A stretch of 64,000 nt of DNA, from positions 62,001 through 126,000 of the forward strand of contig CAJFVO010000003.1 of the NCBI GenBank assembly GCA_904420555.1, given 5' to 3'. This stretch comes from Candidatus Heritagella intestinalis (lineage in GTDB: Bacteria > Bacillota > Clostridia > Oscillospirales > Acutalibacteraceae). This document shows positions 51,589 to 60,037 of the stretch, piece after piece (the stretch's first letter is position 1; the number at the start of each line of letters is the position of its first letter). The notes under the pieces are model-generated. The model saw nothing but the letters and a program-made list of their open reading frames with translations, made no database searches and was not told the DNA's origin. A program made the translations under genes and the position numbers.

Positions 51589-52500
51589 GTGAAAATCTAT
51601 CAGGAAAACGACTTTTATATGATACGGGACTCTATTTCGGAAACCCAGCAGGAAACCTTCCAACACGGGGACGGCCGTTTTCCCTGCGCCAGTTACCTGG
51701 ACCAATATTGCAGCGGCCGGGAAGCCTATCCCTGGCATTGGCACGATGACTGGGAAATTGCCTATGTGGAGCAGGGGACTGTGCGTGCTTGTGTCAATGA
51801 CCAGCAGGTCTTGTTGCAAGAGGGGGATGGGATTTTCATCAACCGGCGGGTGCTGCACACCTTTTCCATGGCAGGGGAAACGGAAGTGCGGATGCCCAAC
51901 ATCCTGTTTGACCCGGTTTTGCTGTACGGTTCCCGGGAAAGCGTTTACTGGGAGAAATATGTGAAGCCCTTGGCCCTGTCCAAGGGGTTTACCCATGAGG
52001 TTTTCCGGCGGCAGGCGCCGTGGCAGGCGGAAATCCTGGGGCAGGCGGAGCGGGCCTTTTCCCTGCTGACAGCGGAGGACTACGGTTATGAGCTCCGGGT
52101 CCGGGCTGCCCTCTCGGAGATTTTTTTGATTCTGACCCGGCACATACCGGATTTGGGGAACACCGAAGCCAAAAGCCAAACGGAAATGGACCGCATCCGC
52201 CAGATGCTGTCGTTTATCCAGCTCCATTATACAGAACCGGTTTCCGTGCAGCAGATTGCAGACAGCGCCTTCATCAGCCGCCGGGAGTGTATGCGCTCCT
52301 TCCAACGGGTTTTGGGCACCTCCCCCATCCAGTACGTCATTGATTTGCGGCTTCGGAAGGCCAAGCAGCTTTTGCTGGAAACGAATTTCCCGGTCATGGA
52401 GATTGGGGCCCGCTGCGGCTTTCCAGATCAGAGCTATTTCACCCGGGTTTTCCGGGAAAAGACTGGGGTTTCCCCAGGGAAATTCCGGAAATCCAGGTGA
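51589..52500 (+). CDS. AraC family regulator (MFS-linked)
   Basis: A 303-residue regulator: an N-terminal cupin (YPWHWHDDWEIAYVEQGTV at about 45-63, then LQEGDGIFINRRVLHTF) and a C-terminal AraC domain with RMRECMRSFQRVLGTSPIQYV-type helices and the closing DQSYFTRVFREKTGVSPGKFR. It starts with GTG at 51589 with GAGGAAAAAG upstream. It faces the MFS gene across a shared promoter region. Its stop directly abuts the stop of the convergent GNAT gene. Confidence 0.9.
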   Translation: MKIYQENDFYMIRDSISETQQETFQHGDGRFPCASYLDQYCSGREAYPWHWHDDWEIAYVEQGTVRACVNDQQVLLQEGDGIFINRRVLHTFSMAGETEVRMPNILFDPVLLYGSRESVYWEKYVKPLALSKGFTHEVFRRQAPWQAEILGQAERAFSLLTAEDYGYELRVRAALSEIFLILTRHIPDLGNTEAKSQTEMDRIRQMLSFIQLHYTEPVSVQQIADSAFISRRECMRSFQRVLGTSPIQYVIDLRLRKAKQLLLETNFPVMEIGARCGFPDQSYFTRVFREKTGVSPGKFRKSR

Positions 52501-53010
52501 CTACCGGCCGGTACACTTTTCAAACCCCCATTCCCGGAAAGTGAGAGAGGCGTCAATTTCTTCCAGATAGAAGCCCTCCGCCTGTGTAAAGCCGTTTTTG
52601 CAGTAGAGCCGGACGGCGGGTTCGTTGTAGTCCACCACAAAGAGCCGTACCGAGCCGGCCCCCAGGGAGCCGGCCAGCTCCACGGCTTTTTGCAGGGCCA
52701 AAGAGCCCAGACCCCTGCGCAGATGATGGATATTCACCCCCAGCCGGTCCAGATAGAGGGCCTGGCCGCCATACTTCCACGATATAGCGCTGATTCCCGG
52801 ATGGGCGCTGCACAAAGCAAAGGCTGCGAGAATCTCCCCGGCACCCTCTAAAATATACAGGCGGCTGTCGGCAATGTCCTCTGTCAGGGCGCAGACGGGA
52901 TACACGTCATCCCAGATTTGCAGGCCGGTTTCCTCCATGTGGGCGACGATTTTTCCATAAACCTCCCGGAGCTGGGGCAGGTCTTCTGGTGTTGCCAGTC
53001 TCAGATGCAT
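52501..53010 (-). CDS. GNAT family N-acetyltransferase
   Basis: A 169-residue GNAT domain. The acetyl-CoA loop reads RLGVNIHHLRRGLGSLAL, and VDYNEPAVRLYCKNGFTQAEG marks the C-terminal part of the fold. It starts with ATG at 53010 after GGAGG-like sequence upstream. No clear substrate signature is present. It is convergent with the AraC gene and not obviously in an operon. Confidence 0.88.
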   Translation of the reverse strand: MHLRLATPEDLPQLREVYGKIVAHMEETGLQIWDDVYPVCALTEDIADSRLYILEGAGEILAAFALCSAHPGISAISWKYGGQALYLDRLGVNIHHLRRGLGSLALQKAVELAGSLGAGSVRLFVVDYNEPAVRLYCKNGFTQAEGFYLEEIDASLTFREWGFEKCTGR

Positions 53011-53117
53011 CGAAATGCGCCTCCTTTGATGAAAAGCTGCCGCTTGCGGATAACAGCGGCTTGTTTGCTTATGATACGGGATTTTCCAAAGTAAGTCAAA
53101 TAAAAAGCAAAAGGGGC

Positions 53118-53146
53118 TTGACGGTCCAACAGGAATATGCTATTAT
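53118..53146 (+). promoter_or_regulatory. Promoter of the DUF2325-DUF3793-flavodoxin operon
   Basis: TTGACG, 17 bases, TATTAT. The first operator copy starts three bases after the -10 box. Confidence 0.82.
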
Positions 53147-53148
53147 GA

Positions 53149-53226
53149 GTTAGCAAAGACTAACCGAGTCCCCAATAAAGCCTTAGCAAGGCTTCTTTTT
53201 ATGGCTAATAGTTAGATATAACTAAC
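53149..53226 (+). promoter_or_regulatory. Two GTTAG-N6-CTAAC operators flanking an internal terminator-like hairpin
   Basis: GTTAG-CAAAGA-CTAAC (53149-53164) covers the expected transcription start, and GTTAG-ATATAA-CTAAC (53211-53226) lies 62 bases further on, just before the ribosome binding site. Both have the same arms and spacing, which strongly suggests one dimeric repressor. The TTAG...CTAA half-sites recall metal repressors of the DtxR/IdeR type, and flavodoxin control by iron fits; this is inference. Between them, AAGCCTT-AGC-AAGGCTT (53178-53194) and CTTTTTAT form a compact terminator. Confidence 0.6.
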
Positions 53227-53254
53227 CAACAAACCGCAAAGGGAGGAATTTACG

Positions 53255-53548
53255 ATGAGCGTGGTGATCGTCGGCGGCAATGAGCGGATGGTTTGCCAGT
53301 ATGAGGACGTTTGTAAAAGCTATGGCTGCAAGGCCAAGGTGTTTGTCAAGGAGAACGGCACCCTGAAAAAGAAACTGGGCACGCCGGATCTGCTGATCCT
53401 GTTTATCAACACCGTTTCCCATAAGATGGTCATCAGCGCTTCTCAGGAGGCCAAGCGCAACCGGGTGCCCATTGCCCGGGTACACACCAGCAGTATTTCC
53501 GCCCTGGAAAAGCTCCTGTGCCAGCACTGCGGCTGCCGGAAGGTGTGA
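53255..53548 (+). CDS. DUF2325 protein
   Basis: A 97-residue single-domain protein: VVIVGGNERMVCQYEDVCKSYGC opens a Rossmann-like strand-loop-helix as in DUF2325, and C-x2-C-x-C (CQHCGC) ends it. The family is of unknown function and often sits in iron or redox gene sets. GGGAGG precedes the ATG. It is first in the operon with DUF3793 and flavodoxin and directly behind the second GTTAG operator. Confidence 0.85.
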   Translation: MSVVIVGGNERMVCQYEDVCKSYGCKAKVFVKENGTLKKKLGTPDLLILFINTVSHKMVISASQEAKRNRVPIARVHTSSISALEKLLCQHCGCRKV

Positions 53549-53552
53549 GCCT

Positions 53553-54104
53553 ATGATGGAAAAATTGCTCATTGAAAACTGCGCTCCCACCCTGGCCAAC
53601 CTGAAGACCGCCAGCCTGTTTACCGTGCCGGTGGAGAACCCGGCAGAATGGCAGAAGGCTCTGACTCGGTGGCGGGGCATCCTGGGAGGCAAAGGCGTCT
53701 CCCTGGAGGTGCTGCGGGATACGGGAAAAACCCGCCTTTTGTATGTTTATCGGGAAAGCCGTCTGGCTCGGGACCTTTCCCACGGGCTGGCCCGCTGTAT
53801 CCTCTGCGGGTGCGGGTATGCCGGTTTTGGCGTAGAAGAAGCGCTGGACACCCTGAAAAGTCGGATTGCCCGGGAAGGGGATTTCCCCCACGAAATCGGC
53901 CTGTTTTTGGGGTATCCCCCGGAGGATGTGGAAGGCTTTATGAAGCATCGCGGCCGCAACTGCAAGTGCGTGGGATGCTGGAAGGTCTACGGGGACGAAG
54001 AGGGCGCTGTGCGGCAGTTTGCCCGGTTCAAAAAGTGCCGGGACGTGTATCTGCGCCTGTTCCACGGCGGGCGGAGCCTTTGGCAGCTCACCGTGGCCTC
54101 ATAA
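53553..54104 (+). CDS. DUF3793 protein
   Basis: A 183-residue cytoplasmic protein of the DUF3793 family. LIENCAPTLANLKTASLF at the start, the middle HEIGLFLGYPPEDVEGFM block (about 130-147) and CVGCWKVYGDEE are typical. In Clostridia it usually accompanies iron-transport or flavodoxin genes; its function is unknown, and a role in haem or iron use is only inferred from context. ATG at 53553 follows GGAAGG and lies four bases after the DUF2325 stop; the longer frame upstream overlaps that gene and is rejected. Confidence 0.88.
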   Translation: MMEKLLIENCAPTLANLKTASLFTVPVENPAEWQKALTRWRGILGGKGVSLEVLRDTGKTRLLYVYRESRLARDLSHGLARCILCGCGYAGFGVEEALDTLKSRIAREGDFPHEIGLFLGYPPEDVEGFMKHRGRNCKCVGCWKVYGDEEGAVRQFARFKKCRDVYLRLFHGGRSLWQLTVAS

Positions 54105-54176
54105 CGTTGGATTACCACAGCGGGAAACCGCATGGGCTTTTAAAATTTATACTTACCGTAAAGGAGACGAAGAACC

Positions 54177-54599
54177 ATGAGTAAAGTAGCAGTAGTATAT
54201 TGGAGCGGCACCGGCAACACCCAGGCCATGGCGGACGCAGTGGCCGCCGGGGCCCAGGAGGCCGGCGCAGAGGTGCAGGTGCTGGAGGCCTCCTCTTTTG
54301 GGGCCGACCAGATGGACGCTTATGACGCGGTGGCCTTTGGCTGCCCCTCTATGGGTTCGGAGCAGCTGGAAGAAAGCGAGTTCGAGCCCATGTTCACCGA
54401 CTGCGAGGCGAAGCTCTCCGGCAAGAAAATCGCCCTTTTTGGCTCCTATGGCTGGGGCGACGGCGAATGGATGCGCAACTGGGAGCAGACCTGCACCGAT
54501 GACGGCGCGGTTTTGGCCTGCGACAGCGTTATCTGCAACGAGGCCCCGGACGATGATGCCGTGGAAGCCTGCAAGGCCCTGGGCAAAGCCCTGGCATAA
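54177..54599 (+). CDS. Flavodoxin
   Basis: A 140-residue FMN electron carrier. The phosphate-binding loop SGTGNTQAM is at 10-18, the first FMN loop GCPSMGSEQLEE near 55-66 and the second GSYGWGDGEWM near 90-100. Flavodoxins replace ferredoxins when iron is scarce, which fits the operators upstream. AAAGGAG precedes the ATG. Third gene of the operon, 72 bases after DUF3793. Confidence 0.95.
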   Translation: MSKVAVVYWSGTGNTQAMADAVAAGAQEAGAEVQVLEASSFGADQMDAYDAVAFGCPSMGSEQLEESEFEPMFTDCEAKLSGKKIALFGSYGWGDGEWMRNWEQTCTDDGAVLACDSVICNEAPDDDAVEACKALGKALA

Positions 54600-54661
54600 T
54601 TTTCGAGTATAAGGCGGGGGCCTGCTCTTCCCCCGACAGAATATGTTCATTTCCTCAACGC

Positions 54662-54692
54662 AATGCCCGGTGGAAGCGCCCACCGGGCATTT
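54662..54692 (+). terminator. Hairpin after the flavodoxin gene
   Basis: A perfect 12-bp stem AATGCCCGGTGG/CCACCGGGCATT with a 6-base loop, followed by TGC. The T tail is poor. Confidence 0.65.
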
Positions 54693-54724
54693 GCAGGTTC
54701 GGGACTGGTCCTCCCAGAAATCAC

Positions 54725-54764
54725 AAAACGGCTTCCAGGCACTGTCTGCCGGAAGCCGTTTTGC
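54725..54764. terminator. Bidirectional terminator between flavodoxin and P-type ATPase genes
   Basis: AAAACGGCTTCC (54725-54736) pairs with GGAAGCCGTTTT (54751-54762). It serves both convergent transcripts. Confidence 0.88.
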
Positions 54765-54790
54765 TGTTTATGTAAGAGAGAAGGATGCCA

Positions 54791-57409
54791 TTACTTTTTG
54801 TGCCGGATTAGGCCAATGGCCTTGGCGATTTCCATAACCACAAAGGGGGCGATAATCAGGCCCAAGCCCGCCAGATAGAGCTGCCAGGGCAGGATGACCA
54901 AGCCGAAAGCTACATTGGCCGGGGTGAACAGCACCAGGGCTACCAGCACCAGGGAACACAGGGCCGCCCAGTTGAGCTTGTGGTTGCTGAAGGGGCCGAT
55001 ATGGAACAGGGAATGTTCCGAACGCATATTGAAGGCCTGCACAATCTGGGTCAGGGCCAGCACCATAAAGGCCAGGGTCTGGCCGCCGGCCAGAGAGCCG
55101 GTGTAGCTTTCGCCAATGACAAAGGCGCACAGGGAGAGGAAGCCGAAAAGCAGGCCCTGGAGGCACACCTGGATGCCCAGGCCGTGGGCGAAGAGCCCTT
55201 CATGCTTGGAGCGGGGCTTTTGCTTCATCACGTCGTCCTCTACCGCTTCCATGCCCAGGGCAATGGCCGGCAGGCTGTCGGTAACCAGGTTAATCCACAA
55301 AAGCTGCATGGACAGCAGGGGCGTTTTGCGCCAGAGAATCATGGCGAAAAATACCGTGAGAACCTCGCCGATGTTGGTGCCCAGCAGGAAGCCCACTACC
55401 TTGCGGATGTTGGCGTAGATGCCGCGGCCTTCCCGGACAGCGTCCACAATGGTGGCGAAATTGTCGTCGGTGAGGGTCATGTCCGCCGCGCCCTTGGCCA
55501 CATCGGTGCCGGTGATGCCCATGGCGCAGCCGATGTCGGCGGCCTTCAGGGCCGGGGCGTCGTTGACGCCGTCGCCGGTCATGGCCACTACCTGCTCCTT
55601 GCGCTGCCAGGCCTTCACAATGCGGATCTTATTTTCCGGGGAAACACGGGCATATACGGCGATATGCTCCACTTCCTGGTCCAGCTGTTCCTCGCTCATG
55701 GCGTCCAGCTCTGTGCCGGTGATGGCCTTGTCCTCCTCGGTGAGGATGCCCAGCTCCTCGGCAATGGCCGAAGCTGTCACCACATGGTCGCCGGTAATCA
55801 TCACGGGCTTAATGCCGGCCTGCCGGCAGGTAGCTACCGCCACCTTTACCTCCGGACGGGGCGGGTCGATCATGCCCACCAGGCCCAGGAAAATCAAGTC
55901 GTTTTCCAGCTCTTCGGGGGTGGGATTGGCCGGAACCTGCTCCAGCTCTTTATAAGCGATAGCCAGCACCCGCAGGGCGTTGGCGCTCATTTGGTCGTTG
56001 ATTTTCCGGGCGGTCTCAATGTCCCCCTGGACGCACTTGGAGGCCATCACATCAAAAGCGCCCTTGACAATGGCGATGGTCTTGCCCCCTACCCGGTTGA
56101 CGCTGGTCATGAGCTTCCGGTCGGAGTCAAAGGGGATTTCCGCCAGACGGGGATACTCCTTGTGGAGCTTTTCCTGGGAAATGCCGTTTTTGTGGGCGGC
56201 CACCAAAATGGAGGTCTCGGTGGGGTCGCCGATGTGCTGCTCGGTGCCGTCCTCTTTGAAGGTAACGGAGCCGTTGCAGCAGAGGGCGCCGGTCTCCAGC
56301 AGGGCCCGGATCTCCGGGGAATTTTCCGTGCTGATGTCTTCCGGCTCCTTGGCGCCGTCCCGCCAGGCCTTGACCAAAGTCATGCGGTTCTGGGTCAGGG
56401 TGCCGGTTTTATCGGAGCAGATGACAGAGGCGCTGCCCAAAGTCTCTACGGCGGGCAGCCGGCGGATCAGGGCGTTTTTCTTGACCATCCGCTGCACGCC
56501 GATGGCCAGCACAATGGTGACAATGGCCGGCAGGCCCTCGGGAATGGCGGAAACCGCCAGGGAAACCGCCGTCATGAAGATTTCCAGGACTTCCATGCCG
56601 CTGAGCAGGCCCACCACAAAGATAATGGCGCAGGCGGCCAGGGCCACGATGCCCAGATATTTGCCCAGCTGGGCCAGTTTCTGCTGCAAGGGGGTTTGGG
56701 TCTCCTCTTCCCCTTCCAGCAAGCCGGCGATTTTGCCCATTTCCGTATCCATGCCGGTGCCGGTAACCACGGCGGTGGCGGTGCCATAGGTGACGCTGCA
56801 CCCGGAGAACACCATGTTGCTCCGGTCGCCTAAAGGAGCGTTTTCATCCACTTGGGCATCGGCGTCCTTTTCCGAGGGGACGGATTCACCGGTGAGGGCG
56901 GATTCCTCGCTTTTCAGGCTGGCACTTTGGAGCAGGCGGGCGTCGGCGGGGATAAAGTCGCCGGCTTCCAGGCGGATAATGTCCCCAGGCACCAGCTGGG
57001 AAGCGTCAATTACCGTCTCCTTGCCGCCCCGGATGACCCGGGCGTGGGGCGCGGAGAGGTTTTTCAGGGCGTCCAGGGCTTTTTCCGCTTTGCTTTCCTG
57101 CACCATACCCATAATGGCGTTGAGAATGACGATGAGCAGGATCAATACCGGCTCAAAGAACTCCATGGGGTCCCCTTCCACGCAGGCGATGACAAAGGAG
57201 ACGGCGGCGGCCAGGAGCAGGATGAGGATCATGACGTCCTTAAACTGCTCGATAAAGCGCTGGAGATTGGTCTTTTTCTTCTTTTCCTTGAGTTTGTTGG
57301 GGCCGTGCTTTTCCAACAGTGCGGCGGCCTGCTCCGGAGAGAGGCCCTGTTGGGCGTTGGAAGAAAGGCTCTGTAGGACAGCGTCCTTTCCTTGACTGTG
57401 GGGTGACAA
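54791..57409 (-). CDS. Calcium-type P-type ATPase
   Basis: An 872-residue P2 ATPase with about 10 membrane helices. The phosphorylation motif is DKTGTLT with Asp333, TGES is at 173-176 and the transmembrane-4 motif PEGLP at 290-294, all as in SERCA/PMCA-like pumps. GDGVNDAPALKAADIG marks the hinge. It exports Ca(II) (or another cation such as Mn(II)) using ATP; the exact ion cannot be told here. It starts with TTG at 57409 with GGAGG 8 bases upstream. Alone on its strand. Confidence 0.94.
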   Translation of the reverse strand: MSPHSQGKDAVLQSLSSNAQQGLSPEQAAALLEKHGPNKLKEKKKKTNLQRFIEQFKDVMILILLLAAAVSFVIACVEGDPMEFFEPVLILLIVILNAIMGMVQESKAEKALDALKNLSAPHARVIRGGKETVIDASQLVPGDIIRLEAGDFIPADARLLQSASLKSEESALTGESVPSEKDADAQVDENAPLGDRSNMVFSGCSVTYGTATAVVTGTGMDTEMGKIAGLLEGEEETQTPLQQKLAQLGKYLGIVALAACAIIFVVGLLSGMEVLEIFMTAVSLAVSAIPEGLPAIVTIVLAIGVQRMVKKNALIRRLPAVETLGSASVICSDKTGTLTQNRMTLVKAWRDGAKEPEDISTENSPEIRALLETGALCCNGSVTFKEDGTEQHIGDPTETSILVAAHKNGISQEKLHKEYPRLAEIPFDSDRKLMTSVNRVGGKTIAIVKGAFDVMASKCVQGDIETARKINDQMSANALRVLAIAYKELEQVPANPTPEELENDLIFLGLVGMIDPPRPEVKVAVATCRQAGIKPVMITGDHVVTASAIAEELGILTEEDKAITGTELDAMSEEQLDQEVEHIAVYARVSPENKIRIVKAWQRKEQVVAMTGDGVNDAPALKAADIGCAMGITGTDVAKGAADMTLTDDNFATIVDAVREGRGIYANIRKVVGFLLGTNIGEVLTVFFAMILWRKTPLLSMQLLWINLVTDSLPAIALGMEAVEDDVMKQKPRSKHEGLFAHGLGIQVCLQGLLFGFLSLCAFVIGESYTGSLAGGQTLAFMVLALTQIVQAFNMRSEHSLFHIGPFSNHKLNWAALCSLVLVALVLFTPANVAFGLVILPWQLYLAGLGLIIAPFVVMEIAKAIGLIRHKK

Positions 57410-57569
57410 TGTAGATTCCTCCCATAAAATGTTTTGGGCCTTGCTTGTATAAGCGGCACAAACAAGGCGTAGGGTAACAAAAGAGTTACAATACGATTGT
57501 ATCGGGCTTTGGAGGCGTAGTCAATAGCCCGGGACAGAAAATGGGAAAAGCCTTCCATTTTCTTCACGC

Positions 57570-57597
57570 AAAAGCGGCCGGCAAAACTGCCGGCCGC
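57570..57597 (-). terminator. Terminator after the 66-residue gene
   Basis: A 10-bp perfect GC stem, GCGGCCGGCA (57574-57583) with its complement (57588-57597). On the minus strand it is followed by TTTTGCG. Confidence 0.8.
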
Positions 57598-57619
57598 CTC
57601 TGTTTCGATGAGGGCAGGG

Positions 57620-57820
57620 TTACATCATGTGTTCCTCGCAGGCGTTATCCACCACGCGGACGCCCATTTTTTCCCGGGAAGGGGTCAGGTCCTTGCGGAT
57701 CCCAGTGCTGTCATAGGCAGGGCAGATGGCCCGTTCCGGGTCCATCCGGGGACATTCTCCCTTGGGGTCTTTCCCGGCGAAGGTCTTTTTGGAGGTCTTT
57801 CGAGTTTTCAACACTTTCAC
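57620..57820 (-). CDS. Small unknown protein behind the Smr gene
   Basis: A 66-residue basic N terminus (MKVLKTRKTSKK) continues to an acidic end (DNACEEHMM), with three cysteines. I recognise no family. It lies 44 bases after the Smr gene and before a strong terminator, so it is probably cotranscribed. The start is GTG at 57820; the ribosome binding site is weak (GGGG), so translation is only moderately supported. Confidence 0.5.
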   Translation of the reverse strand: MKVLKTRKTSKKTFAGKDPKGECPRMDPERAICPAYDSTGIRKDLTPSREKMGVRVVDNACEEHMM

Positions 57821-57864
57821 CCCGGTCTGTGGAAATTCCCGCCGGCCTGAAAGCCTGCGGGCTG

Positions 57865-58170
57865 TTAGTATTTCCGGCGGGGCGGGGCTTTATGCTTGCC
57901 GGTGGCGGCGGCTTTGGGCTCTTTCAGAAGAATCCGGGTCTGGCCCTGGTTCAGGGAGAGGAGCTTTGTCTGGATGCGGGGGTGCTTGAGCTGGGTGCGC
58001 ACCATGTCCCGCAGGACCGTGCCCCGGCTGTAGCCGTGGATAACCACCACTTCCCGAACCTGGGGGTCCACATGGGAGAGGAGGTGTTCCAGCCGGGCCT
58101 TGGCGTCGGCGGCCATGAGGCCATGGATATCGACTTCTACCACCGTGGGGGAGGGTTTGGTGACTTTCAT
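57865..58170 (-). CDS. Smr domain protein
   Basis: A 101-residue stand-alone Smr domain. VDIHGLMAADAKARLEHLL (about 13-31) and VVVIHGYSRGTVLRDMVRTQL (about 42-61) are the two Smr signatures; the tail is basic (KHKAPPRRKY). Smr domains, best known at the C terminus of MutS2, bind or nick branched DNA or RNA and are linked to ribosome-rescue and recombination control. AGAAGG precedes the ATG at 58170. Confidence 0.9.
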   Translation of the reverse strand: MKVTKPSPTVVEVDIHGLMAADAKARLEHLLSHVDPQVREVVVIHGYSRGTVLRDMVRTQLKHPRIQTKLLSLNQGQTRILLKEPKAAATGKHKAPPRRKY

Positions 58171-58408
58171 GGAGAGGGCCTTCTTTCAATAAAATCAGTC
58201 TGCCGGTAAAAATAAAACAGGAAACATAACTTTTGATATTTTTTTCCTCTGGTTTATGATATAATCAGGATACAGCAACCTGTTTGCACACCGGAAAGGG
58301 GCGGCGGTTGGCCGCAGCTTTCTTTGGCATCGGAAGAGGAAAATTCTTATCAACTTTATCAATCAGTATACAGGAAACTTTGAAACGGAACAAGGGGGCA
58401 TAACGGCA

Positions 58409-59584
58409 ATGACCGTGGTGGATATTCGGAATATCGTGACAGACAGCAATGTGGAGCTGATTTCCATCAGCCCCTCTACCATCTATTATGCGGAAGAAAA
58501 ACAGGAAGAAGGGCACCGGAGCCTGTTTATTTTGGAATATAACCGGGAGACCAGCCGGGAGCGGATTATCGCCAATTATTTTCTCACCCGGCCCTCCTTT
58601 GTCCAGCACTACTTTGATTTTCCCGAGGAAATCCTCATCGTCATGGAAAACGGCGGCAGCACCGTGTGGCTTTTGAGCCTGGACAAGGCAACCGGCGAGG
58701 AAAAAGCGTTGGAGGAAATCCATTTTGTAGGGGGATTTTTCGGCTGTAAGGCCCTGGACGAGCGCCATGTGCTCTTTTATACCTGTGAAAACGAAAAGCA
58801 CCGGGAGCAGTTCCGGGAATATCAACGGGCTACAGGCCTCTCCCAGGTGGCCTGCCTGTATGATTTGCAGGAGCACCGGTATGTCTATGTCCGGGATCTG
58901 CGCATCTGCGGCCTGGAACCGGAAAACCTGATTCCCTATGAGGCCGGCGGAGAGAAAAAGCTGTTGATTCTTCAGCCCCACGGCAGTGAGGAGGAAAAAG
59001 AGCACTGCTACCGCAACCGCCGCTGGCTGGGAGACGGCGTGGAGGATGTGGTTTGGCTCTGTTCCGTGGAGAAGTTCCTGGAGGGCATCCGGGCCGGGGA
59101 GGCCCGCCTGCCTTTGCAGCGGGTTCTCAGCGCGGGAACAGACGGCCTGCTGCGGTTTGCCGGCATGGATGAATACAACCTGTATTTCCGCGCTAAATAC
59201 TTCCCCACCGGGGACCAGCGCATCTGCGCGGTGAGCAAGGCTACCGTGCGCAAGGCCGTAGTAGCAGATTTGAATCTGAAGCCCGACGAGGGCCCCGCTT
59301 CCTTTTTTATTGATATGGATGCGGCCCAGGTGTTCCGGGTGGAGGAGCTGGAGGACGGCTACCACATTACCGGCGCTTTGAACACGGCGGTGGACGCCTA
59401 TTACCCCAAGGAGCTGGGGGATTTCGTGTGCTGCATGGAGGACCGGTTTATTGTGGCCCGGTATGTGATGAGCGACCAGAGCGATACCTTCACCTTCTAT
59501 TCGGTGTTTGACTGCAAAACCGGAAAACAGCAGAGCTATGAGTGCAGCTGTGTGGTGAACGGCAATACCGTAGTGCTGTATTAA
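58409..59584 (+). CDS. Conserved-looking protein of unknown function
   Basis: A 391-residue soluble protein with no signal peptide or membrane segment. The sequence alternates short hydrophobic strands with charged turns (LFILEYNRET, ILIVMENGGSTVWLLSLDKATGEEK, VACLYDLQEHRYVYVRDLRI, FTFYSVFDCKTGKQQSYECS), as in a beta-propeller with about six or seven blades. Cysteines are few. AGGGGG lies 10 bases before the ATG. It has no operon partner; the T-box leader follows on the same strand. I cannot name a function. Confidence 0.7.
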   Translation: MTVVDIRNIVTDSNVELISISPSTIYYAEEKQEEGHRSLFILEYNRETSRERIIANYFLTRPSFVQHYFDFPEEILIVMENGGSTVWLLSLDKATGEEKALEEIHFVGGFFGCKALDERHVLFYTCENEKHREQFREYQRATGLSQVACLYDLQEHRYVYVRDLRICGLEPENLIPYEAGGEKKLLILQPHGSEEEKEHCYRNRRWLGDGVEDVVWLCSVEKFLEGIRAGEARLPLQRVLSAGTDGLLRFAGMDEYNLYFRAKYFPTGDQRICAVSKATVRKAVVADLNLKPDEGPASFFIDMDAAQVFRVEELEDGYHITGALNTAVDAYYPKELGDFVCCMEDRFIVARYVMSDQSDTFTFYSVFDCKTGKQQSYECSCVVNGNTVVLY

Positions 59585-59667
59585 AGGATTTGCGGCTGGC
59601 TTTTGATGTTTTTTCTGTATTTTCCCCTTTTTTACGCGGTTCCTTTATCAAAAAATCCGAAAAACTA

Positions 59668-59696
59668 TTGACAACCTCTGGGGAGCGGCGTATAAT
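59668..59696 (+). promoter_or_regulatory. Consensus promoter of the Trp T-box-trpB2 transcript
   Basis: A perfect TTGACA, a 17-base spacer and a perfect TATAAT. The transcript starts near 59703. Confidence 0.9.
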
Positions 59697-59702
59697 AGGA
59701 GC

Positions 59703-59981
59703 AAATAAACCAAACCGATGAGTAAGAGTAGTACGCGCAGAGGAAATCCTCTTCAGAGAGCCGGGGCAGGTGGAAGCCCGGCGTGGATGGCTGTGCGGAA
59801 TGGACTTACGAGGGCCGGGTGAGCGCTGGAAAGCGGGTAGCCTGGGACGGGAACTCCACCCGTTATCAAGGGAGCATGCATGATGGTGCATGGAGCGAGT
59901 GGGCGGAAATTCCGCCAAACCGGGTGGTACCGCAGGAGTGAATGGCTCTTGTCCCTGTAAACAGGGGCAAGGGCCTTTTTT
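59703..59981 (+). promoter_or_regulatory. T-box leader, tryptophan-specific
   Basis: A Gram-positive T-box. The start motif GATGAGTAAGAGTAG, the stem I AGAGAG segment, the specifier loop GAA-TGG-A (TGG at 59801-59803, a Trp codon) and the T-box sequence GGGTGGTACCGC (59922-59933) are all present. The terminator GGCTCTTGTCCCTG (59944-59957) pairs with CAGGGGCAAGGGCC (59962-59975), followed by six T residues. Uncharged tRNA-Trp bound to the specifier and T-box should form the antiterminator and switch on trpB2. Bases 59585-59667 hold nothing I recognise. Confidence 0.93.
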
Positions 59982-60037
59982 GTTGGCCCACTTCCATCAC
60001 TGTGAAATATTATGATTTTGAAAGGAGCATCCCCATT

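Noticed and set aside
54980-56833. 617-residue plus-strand open frame opposite the P-type ATPase
   Set aside because: Gly/His-rich translation without motifs, fully overlapped by a well-supported ATPase.
59942-60037. N-terminal extension of trpB2
   Set aside because: The upstream codons lie in the T-box terminator, and family members begin at MAKIPHRL.
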